In this document: positions 8,819 through 17,623 of the stretch, piece after piece | Layout of the letters: the number at the start of each line of letters is the position of its first letter | How positions within the stretch are numbered: position 1 is the stretch's first letter | NCBI GenBank assembly: GCA_025163595.1 | Contig: CP104100.1 | Coordinates: forward strand, 1,364,001-1,428,000 | Source of the DNA: Phaeobacter sp. G2 | GTDB taxonomy: Bacteria > Pseudomonadota > Alphaproteobacteria > Rhodobacterales > Rhodobacteraceae | Reading direction: 5' to 3' | Length of the DNA: 64,000 bases | Translations under genes and position numbers: made by a program | The notes under the pieces: model-generated | What the model saw: the letters and a program-made list of their open reading frames with translations, nothing else | Databases searched by the model: none | Told to the model about the DNA's origin: nothing

Positions 8819-8860
8819 ACGCAAAGTGGGAGGCCAGTCACGCAAAGTGGAAGGTCAGTC
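8819..8860. repeat. Two tandem 21-bp repeats
   Basis: ACGCAAAGTGGGAGGCCAGTC at 8819-8839 is followed at once by a copy differing at two positions (8840-8860), plus the start of a third. The array overlaps the last codons and stop of pcs, so the repeat may have extended or replaced the gene's 3' end. Confidence 0.7.
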
Positions 8861-9547
8861 ACGCTGCGGAAAGATCTGCTGCGCAATGCCGACAAACAAC
8901 AGATAGACAGAGGTCACAACCAAGCCCCAATGCGCCCAGCTTTCCGGGTGGAAATCCACCCAGGCGGCCCAGCCGGCAAAAAAAGTCCAGGCCAGGGCGA
9001 CCGGAAGCGAGACCCGGCGCCAGCGCTCGGTGCGCACGGGATGAATGAACTTCAGGGGCAGGAACATGGCAATAGACAGCAGAGTCACCAGCACCAGTAT
9101 GGTCCAATGGCTGGGTTCCAGGGCAAAGATCACCAGCACCAGCATGTTCCAGCAGCCTGGAAAGCCGGAAAAGGAATTGTCCTTGGTCTTCATTCGGGTG
9201 TCGGCAAAATACATCGCGCTGGCAAAGGTGATGACAATAATGGCAAACCAGCCAGTCCAGCCCGACATCAGCCCGGATTGGAACAGGGCAAAGGCCGGGA
9301 TAAAGACATAGGTCAGGTAGTCGATGATCAGATCCAGCAGCACGCCGTCAAATTGCGGTGCATAGCGACCAACCTGATAATGTCGCGCCAATGGTCCATC
9401 AACGCCATCCACCGCAAAGGCCACAACCAGCCAAACGAACATCAAACTCCATTTGGCCTCCGCTGCGGCCAGCATGGAAAGCATTGCAAAAACAGCACCT
9501 GTGGCGGTGAGCAGGTGAACGGAGAGGGCGCGAAACTGTGGTGTCAT
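8855..9547 (-). CDS. pcs: Phosphatidylcholine synthase
   Basis: The 230-residue membrane enzyme condenses CDP-diacylglycerol with choline to make phosphatidylcholine in the inner membrane. The CDP-alcohol phosphotransferase signature starts with DGVDGPLAR around residue 47 and continues to LLDLIID. The adjoining IDYLTYVFIPAFAL is characteristic of Pcs rather than of PssA or PgsA. About seven hydrophobic segments follow, and the length matches the family. The one-step Pcs route needs external choline, consistent with a bacterium living near eukaryotes. The 3' end overlaps the 21-bp tandem repeat, so the last residues may be variable between strains. Confidence 0.92.
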   Translation of the reverse strand: MTPQFRALSVHLLTATGAVFAMLSMLAAAEAKWSLMFVWLVVAFAVDGVDGPLARHYQVGRYAPQFDGVLLDLIIDYLTYVFIPAFALFQSGLMSGWTGWFAIIVITFASAMYFADTRMKTKDNSFSGFPGCWNMLVLVIFALEPSHWTILVLVTLLSIAMFLPLKFIHPVRTERWRRVSLPVALAWTFFAGWAAWVDFHPESWAHWGLVVTSVYLLFVGIAQQIFPQRD

Positions 9548-10011
9548 AATCTCGTGATGGCGAATTTCACCGACGCCTGCAAGACCTCAGTGCAACCAAG
9601 TGGGGTATTCCTGACGTTGCAGGCCCATCATCACCGTGTCGTGGGCCTCATCTTGCGCAGCAAGCAAGATCATTTTTGCCTTGGGCGAATCTGGCTGGGG
9701 CAGATCGGACCGGCGAATGCGATGGGGCAGACGCGGAATGTGGATCTGCGACGGGGCCGGGGCGGGGCAAGCAGGGGCGGGATGAAACGCAAGAGTCTGT
9801 ACAGTCAACTGAGCATCCTTTCTGGAGCAAGAGGAGGCTTCAGATAAGCGGCAAGGCGTTAACCACAGATGCAGCCGGAGGCAGAACTTATCTCGAATTT
9901 TAGCAATGTCACCGCCCGCTTTCCTCCGGGATCGCTGCTGCACAAATCAAATTCCAATAATGGAATTTATCTGCTGGAGTGCCATAGTGCAGGCAAAAGA
10001 CGGGGCTTTTA
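9548..10011. other. Gene-poor spacer with a possible ABC-ATPase remnant
   Basis: No intact gene is convincing in these 464 bp. At 9666-9710 on the plus strand one frame reads KIIFALGESGWGRSD, which resembles a Walker A loop (normally GESGSGKST) with the catalytic lysine lost, and the frame is closed soon on both sides. It may be a decayed fragment of a transporter ATPase. The right part (about 9900-10011) is AT-rich and should hold the promoter of the methyltransferase at 10012. Confidence 0.25.
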
Positions 10012-10575
10012 ATGGGGCAAAGCGCGTATCATTGGGACAGGATCTATGAGGCACGGAAAACCGAATCGGCAAGCTGGTTTCAGAACGACCCGAGGCCATC
10101 CTTGAGTGCGATTGCGCTCTGTGGTGGCCAAGCCCTGTCGATCATTGATATCGGCGGGGGAAGCTCTCGCCTGGCGGGCGCCCTGGTGGAGCAGCGCCGC
10201 CATGATGTGACGGTTCTGGATCTGTCGAAACGCGTCCTGACCTTGGCCCGTGTCCGGCTTGGTGCTGACAGGCGCAAAGTGGCCTGGATCGCAAAAGATG
10301 TTACCCGGTGGCAGCCCCACCGGCAGTGGGACATCTGGCACGACCGGGCGGTGTTTCGCTTTCTGACCGAGGACCAGGATCGCCAGGCTTACCTGCAGGC
10401 CCTGGGTGCTGCGGTGCCGCACAAAGGTCATGTGATTCTCGCCGGCGGTGCGCCCGACGGGCTGCAGAGCCAGCTGGGGGAGAGCTATGATCTGGTGCAC
10501 AGCTGGGCCGAGACCCATGGCACCCCGACGGGGCAGGCGCAGGCCTGTACGTGGTGTGTGTTCCAAAAACTATAA
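10012..10575 (+). CDS. Class I SAM-dependent methyltransferase
   Basis: The 187-residue protein is a compact seven-strand SAM methyltransferase. The SAM-binding motif I is IIDIGGGSSRLAGAL around residues 43-57, with the acidic motif II in VTVLDLSK and a post-motif segment WDIWHDRAVFRFL. The N terminus WDRIYEARKTESASWFQND resembles methyltransferases often annotated as tellurite-resistance or thiopurine-type relatives, but the substrate cannot be read from the sequence. Length is slightly short for the group. It is convergent with xerC, and short tandem repeats fill the gap between them. Confidence 0.8.
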   Translation: MGQSAYHWDRIYEARKTESASWFQNDPRPSLSAIALCGGQALSIIDIGGGSSRLAGALVEQRRHDVTVLDLSKRVLTLARVRLGADRRKVAWIAKDVTRWQPHRQWDIWHDRAVFRFLTEDQDRQAYLQALGAAVPHKGHVILAGGAPDGLQSQLGESYDLVHSWAETHGTPTGQAQACTWCVFQKL

Positions 10576-10590
10576 CAGGCCGGATCTCAG

Positions 10591-10629
10591 GGCCAGTTTG
10601 GCAGGCCAGTTTGAGGGGCCTGTTTGAGG
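10591..10629. repeat. Three tandem 13-bp repeats
   Basis: GGCCAGTTTGGCA (10591), GGCCAGTTTGAGG (10604) and GGCCTGTTTGAGG (10617) lie end to end between two convergent genes. The core GGCCAGTTTGA also occurs in the 15-bp array at 21661-21750. Confidence 0.75.
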
Positions 10630-10681
10630 GGGCAGTATTCGCGATCAGCCTGAGGTCCGGGGCGTATCGCCAAGCGCCGGA

Positions 10682-11620
10682 TCAGGCCTTGGGGTGGCTG
10701 CGGTTGTAGACCGCCATCAGATGGGCGGTATCCACAGCGGTATAGGCCTGCGTTGTCGACAGCGAGGCATGGCCCAAAAGTTCCTGGATGGAGCGCAGAT
10801 CGCCACCGGCTTCCAACAGATGGGTGGCAAAGCTGTGGCGCAGGGCATGGGGGGTGGCACTGGCAGGCAACCCCAGCTGCGCCCGGGCCTGGGCCATGGC
10901 GCCCTGGATCTGGCGGGGATTGAGCGCGCCACCACGCAGGCCGCGAAACAGCGGCCCGTCGTCGTCTTTGGGATAGGGCGACAGGGCGAGGTAGCGCTGC
11001 ACGGCTTCGCGGGCAGCGTCGATGACCGGCACCAGCCGTTCCTTGCCGCCCTTGCCCAGAATGCGCAGGCTGGCCGGCAGGGGGGCGGCCTTGCCGGTCA
11101 GGGACAGGGCCTCGGAAATACGCAGCCCACAGCCGTATAGCAGCGTCACCACGGCGACATCTCGCGCCGCGATCCAATCTGTGCCGGACTGCAGCTCGAC
11201 GGTCTCGATGACCGCGCGGGCGGCATCCTGGTCCAGCGGGCGGGGCAGTTTCTTTTGAAACTTTGGCGCCCGTGCTGCCAAAACGGCGGTGGGCTCAAAC
11301 CCTTCCCGGTCTGCCAGCCAGCGATAAAAGCTTTTCACCGCAGAGAGCTTGCGCGCCAGCGAGCGCGCTCCGGTGCCAGAGTTGCGCTCCTGTGCCATCC
11401 AGGCGCGCATGTCCGAGGTGGTGATCCGCGCCAGTGCGCCAAGCCCCTGCGGCGCGCCAGTGTGCCGGGTCATAAAGGCGAGAAAGCCGCTGAGATCGCC
11501 CTGATAGGCGCTGATGGTATTGGCCGCAGCCCCGTCCAGCGCACTTATGCCCTGCAGCCAGAGCTGTAGCGCATCACGGCAAGCCGGAGAGATCAACATC
11601 TGCGCCTCTGGCGTGCTCAT
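10682..11620 (-). CDS. xerC: Tyrosine recombinase XerC
   Basis: The 312-residue site-specific recombinase resolves chromosome dimers at dif together with XerD. An N-terminal SAM-like core-binding domain (about 15-105) is followed by the catalytic domain with all expected residues: Arg in YGCGLRISEAL, Lys in GKGGKER, HxxR in PHALRHSFATHLL, His in LLGHASL, and the Tyr nucleophile in TTQAYTAV. It lies 141 bp after the DUF484 gene in the same direction, an arrangement also seen in gammaproteobacteria. XerC rather than XerD is preferred from this DUF484 neighbour and the length; phage integrase origin is unlikely, as no attachment site or tRNA is present. Confidence 0.9.
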   Translation of the reverse strand: MSTPEAQMLISPACRDALQLWLQGISALDGAAANTISAYQGDLSGFLAFMTRHTGAPQGLGALARITTSDMRAWMAQERNSGTGARSLARKLSAVKSFYRWLADREGFEPTAVLAARAPKFQKKLPRPLDQDAARAVIETVELQSGTDWIAARDVAVVTLLYGCGLRISEALSLTGKAAPLPASLRILGKGGKERLVPVIDAAREAVQRYLALSPYPKDDDGPLFRGLRGGALNPRQIQGAMAQARAQLGLPASATPHALRHSFATHLLEAGGDLRSIQELLGHASLSTTQAYTAVDTAHLMAVYNRSHPKA

Positions 11621-11761
11621 CTTGGTGCCCCCCTCAGCATCCCACCCGGCATAGGCCGCGCCAAAGCACCTGAGTTCACATGTTTTGGTGGCATGCAGCG
11701 CCGCGCGGCAGATCCAAGGCCGCCGGGGCGCCGGGATAGGCCAGGGCGGCTCATGCCAGGG

Positions 11762-12472
11762 TCATGCCAGCCAGCGGCACATGGCGCGTTCAAAGACGCC
11801 GGCAAAAAAGGTCAACAGATCGGTGCCGTGCTGCGGGGTGAATTGATGCGGATCTTCCGAGCCCAGCACCAACAGACCAGGGAGGCGGCCGGCGCCGAGA
11901 TTCAGCCGCAGGCAGGCTTCGGAGCGGATCCATTCGGCCTTGTCGCCATAGATCTGGCTGGTGCCGCCCTGCAGTTGGCGCAGAGTGACCTGACGGGCTG
12001 GCCCGCCGCGGTCCGATCCGGCATAGCTGTCGATGAAGCCGGGGTTGGCCACCTTGAGCATCTCGCCCATGCGCGCGGCTGCGGCACCGCCATCGTCCTG
12101 CAGGGTTTCCAGCACCAGAGAAACCGAATCCACCCGCATGATCTCGGCCAGGTCGCCATTGAGCGCCTGCAAAAAGCCCTCAAAATCGGTGGGGTCCAGC
12201 AGCCGCAGAACAGCGCGATGGATCTGATTCGTCCCAGCGAGGTTTTCATAGGCCGCCGCAATCACCGACCTGTGGGTGTCTTCCAGCCGATCCAGCCGGG
12301 CCTCCATCCGTTCCATGGCGATGCCACGCAGGTCAACGATATTGGAGCCCATGGCGCGTTCATTGGCCGAAACCAGGGCATCCATCAGGCCCTGATCTTC
12401 GAGAACCGCGTCTGGCTTTGCCAGAATCGCATCGCGCAGGGGCGTGTCTAGTTTGGCTGTGGTGCTGCTCAT
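11762..12472 (-). CDS. DUF484 family protein
   Basis: The 236-residue cytoplasmic protein has a helical N terminus (to about residue 80) with a coiled-coil-like MERMEARLDRLEDTHRSVI, then a GAF-like domain ending in LGLLVLGSEDP-type sequence, here LPGLLVLGSEDPHQFTP. This is the DUF484 family, whose genes usually lie upstream of xerC, as here. The biochemical function is unknown; a role in controlling the recombinase or in signalling is only suggested by this neighbourhood. The upstream spacer with hairpins separates it from fsa, so it probably has its own promoter. Confidence 0.85.
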   Translation of the reverse strand: MSSTTAKLDTPLRDAILAKPDAVLEDQGLMDALVSANERAMGSNIVDLRGIAMERMEARLDRLEDTHRSVIAAAYENLAGTNQIHRAVLRLLDPTDFEGFLQALNGDLAEIMRVDSVSLVLETLQDDGGAAAARMGEMLKVANPGFIDSYAGSDRGGPARQVTLRQLQGGTSQIYGDKAEWIRSEACLRLNLGAGRLPGLLVLGSEDPHQFTPQHGTDLLTFFAGVFERAMCRWLA

Positions 12473-12852
12473 TCTTGAACCTCTGTGGGGCTTTGAGACC
12501 GGGTTATAACACGGGTTTTCGAACAGAGTGGCTAAAAATGTGTTACGGGCGGGAAAAGGCCGAAGAAAAGCCCCCCAAAAAGGGGAGCTCCCGCCCAGGG
12601 CTGCTGGATCAAAGATCCCTTGCCCCAGTTGGGCCGGGCGCCGGGCTGCGCCCGGCGCAAAAAGAAAGAAAAGGGGCTGAGAAGCGGTTTAAGGGCAGGA
12701 CTGCCCTTAAACGCGCCGCATCTATTTTGTCAGGGAATTTGCGGCCTCAAGGGCGAGCCACGCTGGCGCGTGGGCGCCAAAGTGGCGCCCCTTGACCCCA
12801 AAAATCCCGGACCCCGAAAATCCCGGCGACCCCAAAAGTCCTGGCGCTGTTG
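12473..12852. repeat. Spacer with two perfect hairpins and a triple direct repeat
   Basis: No gene is seen. There are two perfect hairpins: GCGCCGGGC/GCCCGGCGC with a TGC loop at 12638-12658, and GTTTAAGGGCAG/CTGCCCTTAAAC with a GA loop at 12687-12712. A GCCTCAAGG...CCTTGACCC element lies at 12744-12799, with a related copy near 25266-25314. Three direct repeats of about 17 bp beginning GACCCC follow at 12794, 12810 and 12828. The region is 3' of fsa and 5' of DUF484, so the hairpins may end or stabilise the fsa transcript. Confidence 0.7.
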
Positions 12853-13506
12853 CTACAGGATTTTGATGTCGGCTGCCTTGATGTCCTCAAGGAAGGTGGC
12901 AAGCCCCTTGTCGGTCAGCGGGTGGTTGGCCAGGGACTTGATCACGGCGGGGGGCGCGGTGATCACATCGGCGCCAATCAGGGCGCTGTCGAGGATATGG
13001 TTGGCCGAGCGGATCGAGGCGGCGAGGATTTCGGTATCAAAGCCGTAGTTGTCATAGATCTGGCGGATATCATTGATCAGCTCCATGCCGTCGAGGTTGA
13101 TATCGTCCAGGCGGCCAATGAAAGGCGAGATGAAAGTGGCACCGGCCTTGGCGGCGATCAGCGCCTGATTGGCGGAGAAGCAGAGCGTCACATTGACCAT
13201 ATGGCCGTCGTCGGACAGGACCTTGCAGGCCTTCAAGCCATCCCATGTCAGTGGCACTTTGACGGCGATGTTTTCGGCGATCTCGACCAGTTTGCGGCCC
13301 TCGGCGATCATGGTTTCGGCGTCTGTCGCGGTGACCTCGGCAGAAACCGGGCCGGTGACCATGGCGCAGATCTCTTTGGTGACCTCGATAATGTCACGGC
13401 CGGATTTTTTGATCAGCGAGGGGTTGGTGGTCACACCATCCACCATGCCAAGGTCGTTGAGTTCGGCAATGGCGTCGATTTCGGCGGTATCTACAAAGAA
13501 TTTCAT
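12853..13506 (-). CDS. fsa: Fructose-6-phosphate aldolase / transaldolase-like protein
   Basis: The 217-residue class I aldolase belongs to the small transaldolase (TalC/FSA) subfamily. The Schiff-base lysine is in [14 protein letters not shown] around residue 86. The N-terminal [13 protein letters not shown], the GVTTNPSLI motif and [19 protein letters not shown] are typical. Known members cleave fructose-6-phosphate or act as transaldolase in the non-oxidative pentose phosphate pathway, and sequence alone does not decide between the two. The gene is divergent from priA with about 100 bp between them, which must hold both promoters. Confidence 0.9.
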   Translation of the reverse strand: MKFFVDTAEIDAIAELNDLGMVDGVTTNPSLIKKSGRDIIEVTKEICAMVTGPVSAEVTATDAETMIAEGRKLVEIAENIAVKVPLTWDGLKACKVLSDDGHMVNVTLCFSANQALIAAKAGATFISPFIGRLDDINLDGMELINDIRQIYDNYGFDTEILAASIRSANHILDSALIGADVITAPPAVIKSLANHPLTDKGLATFLEDIKAADIKIL

Positions 13507-13603
13507 CGGCGGGGATCCTTTTGGGAAAGTTTGGCCTGGATTGCGCTAGCCTTTAGCGCATGGCGCGGGCATTAAAAAGCCCCGAGGTTTGGAGGCGGTA
13601 CAG

Positions 13604-15799
13604 GTGAGCGGGCAGGAATTTTTCCATCAGGGCGACAGGGTGGCGGTGCTGACCGCGCAACCTCTTGATCGGCTTTTGGATTATCGCGCCCCCGAGGGCG
13701 GCTGTTTTCGCGGTGCCTTTGTCGAGGTGCCGCTGGGACCGCGCAAAGTTCTGGGGGTGATCTGGGGCGCGGGGAGCGGCAATTTTGATTCGGCCAAGCT
13801 GCGCAGTGTCATCCGGGTGCTGGATCTGGCGCCGATGCGCGATGAGATGCGCCAGTTTCTGAGCAAGGCCGCCGATTATACGCTGACCCCGATGTCGATG
13901 ATGCTGCGGCTGGCCACCCGCGCGCCCGGCCTGTCGGACCCGCCGTCCATGCGCAAAGTGTTGCGGCTGGGCGACACGCAACCGGACCGGATGACCCCGG
14001 CACGGGCCAAGGTGCTGGCGGTGATGGAAGAGTTCGGCGGCATGGCGTTTACGCCCAAGGAGCTGGCGGATATGGCCGGGGTGACGCCTTCGGTGGTCAA
14101 AGGCCTGGTGGGGCAGGGGGCGCTGCGCGAAGAGGAAACGCCCCGCGATCTGCCCTATCCGGCCCTCGATCCCAACCGTCCCAGCAAGGATCTGACCGAA
14201 GACCAGAGCCGCGCCGCCGCCACCCTGTCTGAAGGGGTACAGAGCGGCAGCTATGGCACCACCCTGCTGAAAGGTGTCACCGGGTCGGGCAAGACCGAGG
14301 TCTATCTGGAGGCGGTGGCGGCCTGTCTGCGCAGGGGGCGGCAGGCCCTGGTACTGCTGCCGGAAATTGCCCTGACGGCGGAGTTTTTGAAACGGGTGGA
14401 GCAGCGCTTTGGCGCCACCCCGGCAGAATGGCATTCCGGTGCCACCATGACCGAGCGCCGCCGGGTTTGGCGCATGGTCGGCCAGGGCAATGCGCAGCTG
14501 GTGATCGGGGCGCGCTCGGCGTTGTTTTTGCCGTTTCGCGATCTTGGCCTTATCATTGTCGATGAGGAACATGACACCGCCTACAAGCAGGAAGAAGGCG
14601 TGTTGTATAACGCCCGCGATATGTCGGTGCTGCGCGCGGCGATGTGCTCGGCGCAGGTGGTGCTGGCCTCGGCCACCCCCAGTCTGGAGACCTGGAGCAA
14701 TGCGGAGGCCGGAAAGTACAAGCGCGTTGATCTGACGGCGCGCTTTGGCTCGGCGGTGCTGCCGGTCATGAAGGCGGTGGATATGCGGGCTGAGGATCTG
14801 GCGCCGGCCACCTGGATTTCTCCGACCTTGAAACAGGCGATGGCCCTGCGGATGCAGCGCGGCGAGCAGTCGCTGTTGTTTCTGAACCGGCGTGGCTTTG
14901 CGCCGGTTACGATCTGCCGGGCCTGCGGCACCCAGGTGGCCTGCGACAATTGCGATGCCCGCATGGTGGAACACCGGTTTATGAAACGGCTGATGTGCCA
15001 TCAGTGCGGCGAGACCAAGCCGGTGCCCGAGAGCTGTCCCTCCTGTCAGGTGGAGGGCAAGATGGCGCCGGTTGGGCCGGGCATCGAACGTCTGGGGGAG
15101 GAGGCGGCAGCGCTGTTTCCTGAGGCGCGCATTGCGGTGCTGAGCTCGGATCTGTTTGCATCGGCGCGGGCGTTGAAGGCGCGGATTGAGGAGATCGCAG
15201 CGGGGGAGGCCGATATTATCCTGGGCACCCAGCTGGTGGCCAAGGGGCATAACTTTCCGTTGCTGACCCTTGTGGGGGTGATCGATGCGGATCTTGGCCT
15301 GCAGGGATCAGACCTGCGGGCCGGGGAGCGCACCTTTCAATTGATGCGGCAGGTGGCGGGCCGGGCGGGTCGGGCGGAACGCCCCGGTGAGGCCCTGTTG
15401 CAGACCTTTCAACCAGAGCATCCGGTAATCCGCGCTATCCTGACCGGCGATGAAGAAGAATTCTGGCGTGCCGAAGCGGCGCAGCGCCGCGAGGCCGGAG
15501 TGCCGCCCTTTGGCCGCATGGCGGGGATTATCCTGTCGGGATCAGATCTGGCGCAGGTTTTTGATCTGGGCAATGCGCTGGCGCGCAACGATGGTCCGTT
15601 GCGCCAGGTGGGGGCGCAGCTGTATGGCCCGGCGCCGGCGCCCATTGCCCGGGTGCGCGGGCGGCATCGGGTACGACTACTGGTCAAGGCGGCCAAGGGG
15701 GTGGCGCTGCAAGAGGCGCTGAGCCGTTGGGTCCAGCCTTTTCGCATGAAGGGCGATCTGCGGCTCAGCATTGATATTGACCCGCAGAATTTTTTCTAA
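13604..15799 (+). CDS. priA: Primosomal helicase PriA
   Basis: The 731-residue superfamily 2 DNA helicase restarts stalled replication forks by loading the replisome. An N-terminal DNA 3'-end-binding domain precedes the helicase core with Walker A GVTGSGKTEVY and Walker B VDEEHD. A zinc-binding insert with eight cysteines follows (CRACGTQVACDNC, CHQCGE, CPSC), then motifs V-VI in GTQLVAKGHNFP and QVAGRAGRAERPG. The chosen start is the GTG at 13604, which has GGAGG 8 bases upstream; the same frame opens from a TTG 15 bases earlier that overlaps this ribosome-binding site. All helicase motifs look intact. Confidence 0.95.
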   Translation: MSGQEFFHQGDRVAVLTAQPLDRLLDYRAPEGGCFRGAFVEVPLGPRKVLGVIWGAGSGNFDSAKLRSVIRVLDLAPMRDEMRQFLSKAADYTLTPMSMMLRLATRAPGLSDPPSMRKVLRLGDTQPDRMTPARAKVLAVMEEFGGMAFTPKELADMAGVTPSVVKGLVGQGALREEETPRDLPYPALDPNRPSKDLTEDQSRAAATLSEGVQSGSYGTTLLKGVTGSGKTEVYLEAVAACLRRGRQALVLLPEIALTAEFLKRVEQRFGATPAEWHSGATMTERRRVWRMVGQGNAQLVIGARSALFLPFRDLGLIIVDEEHDTAYKQEEGVLYNARDMSVLRAAMCSAQVVLASATPSLETWSNAEAGKYKRVDLTARFGSAVLPVMKAVDMRAEDLAPATWISPTLKQAMALRMQRGEQSLLFLNRRGFAPVTICRACGTQVACDNCDARMVEHRFMKRLMCHQCGETKPVPESCPSCQVEGKMAPVGPGIERLGEEAAALFPEARIAVLSSDLFASARALKARIEEIAAGEADIILGTQLVAKGHNFPLLTLVGVIDADLGLQGSDLRAGERTFQLMRQVAGRAGRAERPGEALLQTFQPEHPVIRAILTGDEEEFWRAEAAQRREAGVPPFGRMAGIILSGSDLAQVFDLGNALARNDGPLRQVGAQLYGPAPAPIARVRGRHRVRLLVKAAKGVALQEALSRWVQPFRMKGDLRLSIDIDPQNFF

Positions 15800-15992
15800 A
15801 GGCTGGGCAGCGGATTACTGAGGCGTAAGGCAAAGTCGTTAAAATTGGGGAAAGGCTTTCGTCCAAAGTTTGTCGGCGGCCATATTTTCATCTCATTTTC
15901 TTGCAAAAGTAGAACTGGCCGGCAAGCTGTCATGCGGGTCTCTGGGCAGTGGCTCAGAATAAAGTACAAACACCAACCGAGAGCCCAGTCCT

Positions 15993-17477
15993 ATGTGTGA
16001 CCTTTGTGTAGCGACCCAAAATTTTGACCCCAGCCGACATCTCGTTTCTGGGACATTGGAATGGCCTGACCCGGAACCTGCACCTGTAGAGCCGGACCCT
16101 CTGCCAGATGGAACACTTGATCAGTTTGCCAGCTATCTTACTACGGGCTTTTGGAGTGATAACAACAGCGTGCAACATAGTTTTTCCGCGACCCCGGGGA
16201 ACTCTGTCGGCTATGTGATTGAGGTCAATCTCACGGGCATCACCTCTGCGGCTCAGCGTCTAGCGCGTTGGGCGCTTGAAAGCTGGGAACTGGCAGCGGA
16301 TATTCAGTTTGTCGAGGTCGAGAGCGGTGGCGACATCATCGTCGATGATGAGGAAAGCGGTGCCTTTGCACAGAGCGAATTCATGTTATCGGACCCAACC
16401 GAGATCATCACCTCCTATGTCAATGTTGATCAGGCTTGGCTCGACCTCTATGGGGTCACGCTCGATTCCTACGCTTTCTCGACCTATGTGCATGAATTTG
16501 GCCATGCGCTGGGCCTTGGGCACCTTGGCAACTATAATTTCACCTCTGGTGGAGCGACTTTTGCCAATGATAGCTATCAGTATTCGGTGATGTCCTACAT
16601 TCCACAGGATCAGGTGGAAGGCGGCACTGCCAGCTATGCACAGCCAACAAGTGCGATGATGGCTGATATGGTTGCGATCCAACAGCTCTACGGCACCTCT
16701 AATGCCGCCGCAGGGGATACAACCTGGGGCCAGGGGAACACGATGTCCCGCCATTTTGCCACCCTCTATGCTGGGGTTGATGATGGCGATCCAGCGACCG
16801 AAGAACGAGATCCGATTGCTTTTACCCTGTTTGATGGCGTCAATGGTGGCACTGATACGATTGACCTCCGTAACAGCACGACCAACGACAGGCTGGACCT
16901 GAATGATGGCAGCTTTTCTGACGTTGCGGATTTGACCAGTAGTCTGGCGATCGCGCGTGGATCTCAGATCGAAAATGCTCGCATGGGCTCAGGCAATGAC
17001 ACAGTTGTTGGAAACGAGTTTGACAATCAGATCACTGGCCACGGTGGTCGCGATGCGTTGAATGGGGGCGGTGGATCCGACCGGCTCAGTGGCGGCGGTG
17101 GTCGCGACCAACTGTTTGGCGGCGCGATGAATGATCGGTTGTTTGGCAACCGTGGTGCGGATCGCCTGGACAGCGGTGAAGGCGATGATCTCATGGTTGG
17201 TGGTCGCGGTGCTGATGAGTTCTTCTTTGGCTTTGGTCATGACACAGACAAGATCCGCGACTTCACTCTGGGCAGGGATGAGCTCTTGTTCTCGGCGCTG
17301 GAGTTCGACGGACTGACCGCGGAGCAATTGGTCAACCAATATGGAACCGTGGGTCGGCGGGGTGTCACCCTCGACTTTGGGGACAGTGAAGTTCTGGGAG
17401 CAGATGCCAATGACAGTCTTCGTCTGATCGGTGTTTTTGACCTAAACGCCCTGGCGGACGACATCACCTTTATCTAG
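15993..17477 (+). CDS. Serralysin-type M10 metalloprotease with calcium-binding repeats
   Basis: The 494-residue protein looks like a secreted zinc endopeptidase. The zinc motif HEFGHALGLGH (HExxHxxGxxH) is near residue 165, and the Met-turn SVMSYIP follows. The C-terminal third has glycine/aspartate-rich RTX-like nonapeptides such as GGGGRDQLFGG and GNRGADRLDSG, which bind calcium and form a beta-roll. It ends in a short hydrophobic tail (NALADDITFI) typical of type I secretion signals. There is no N-terminal signal peptide, consistent with ABC-type export, but no prtDEF-like exporter is in this window. The gene stands alone, convergent with the YeeE transporter. It probably degrades external protein; its target is unknown. 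Confidence 0.9.
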   Translation: MCDLCVATQNFDPSRHLVSGTLEWPDPEPAPVEPDPLPDGTLDQFASYLTTGFWSDNNSVQHSFSATPGNSVGYVIEVNLTGITSAAQRLARWALESWELAADIQFVEVESGGDIIVDDEESGAFAQSEFMLSDPTEIITSYVNVDQAWLDLYGVTLDSYAFSTYVHEFGHALGLGHLGNYNFTSGGATFANDSYQYSVMSYIPQDQVEGGTASYAQPTSAMMADMVAIQQLYGTSNAAAGDTTWGQGNTMSRHFATLYAGVDDGDPATEERDPIAFTLFDGVNGGTDTIDLRNSTTNDRLDLNDGSFSDVADLTSSLAIARGSQIENARMGSGNDTVVGNEFDNQITGHGGRDALNGGGGSDRLSGGGGRDQLFGGAMNDRLFGNRGADRLDSGEGDDLMVGGRGADEFFFGFGHDTDKIRDFTLGRDELLFSALEFDGLTAEQLVNQYGTVGRRGVTLDFGDSEVLGADANDSLRLIGVFDLNALADDITFI

Positions 17478-17623
17478 GCCGTAGACACAAGCTCTTGGGC
17501 CTCCAGCCTGTTAGTTGGGGGCCGATTTGATGTATCTGCCTACCAAGGAGACTTTTATCTTTACCTTCCAAAATCATCTATACTTGGGATGCAGGATAAA
17601 GGTTTGGTCAGGGCCTTGCTTGG

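Noticed and set aside
8693..9847. 384-residue plus-strand frame across pcs
   Set aside because: Low-complexity Gln/His/Gly-rich translation opposite a clear membrane enzyme.
10682..11620. Phage integrase rather than XerC
   Set aside because: The DUF484 neighbour, the absence of tRNA or phage genes, and the Xer-type length all favour XerC.
13553..15250. Long minus-strand frame opposite priA
   Set aside because: His/Arg/Gln-rich composition and full overlap with priA mark it as a shadow.
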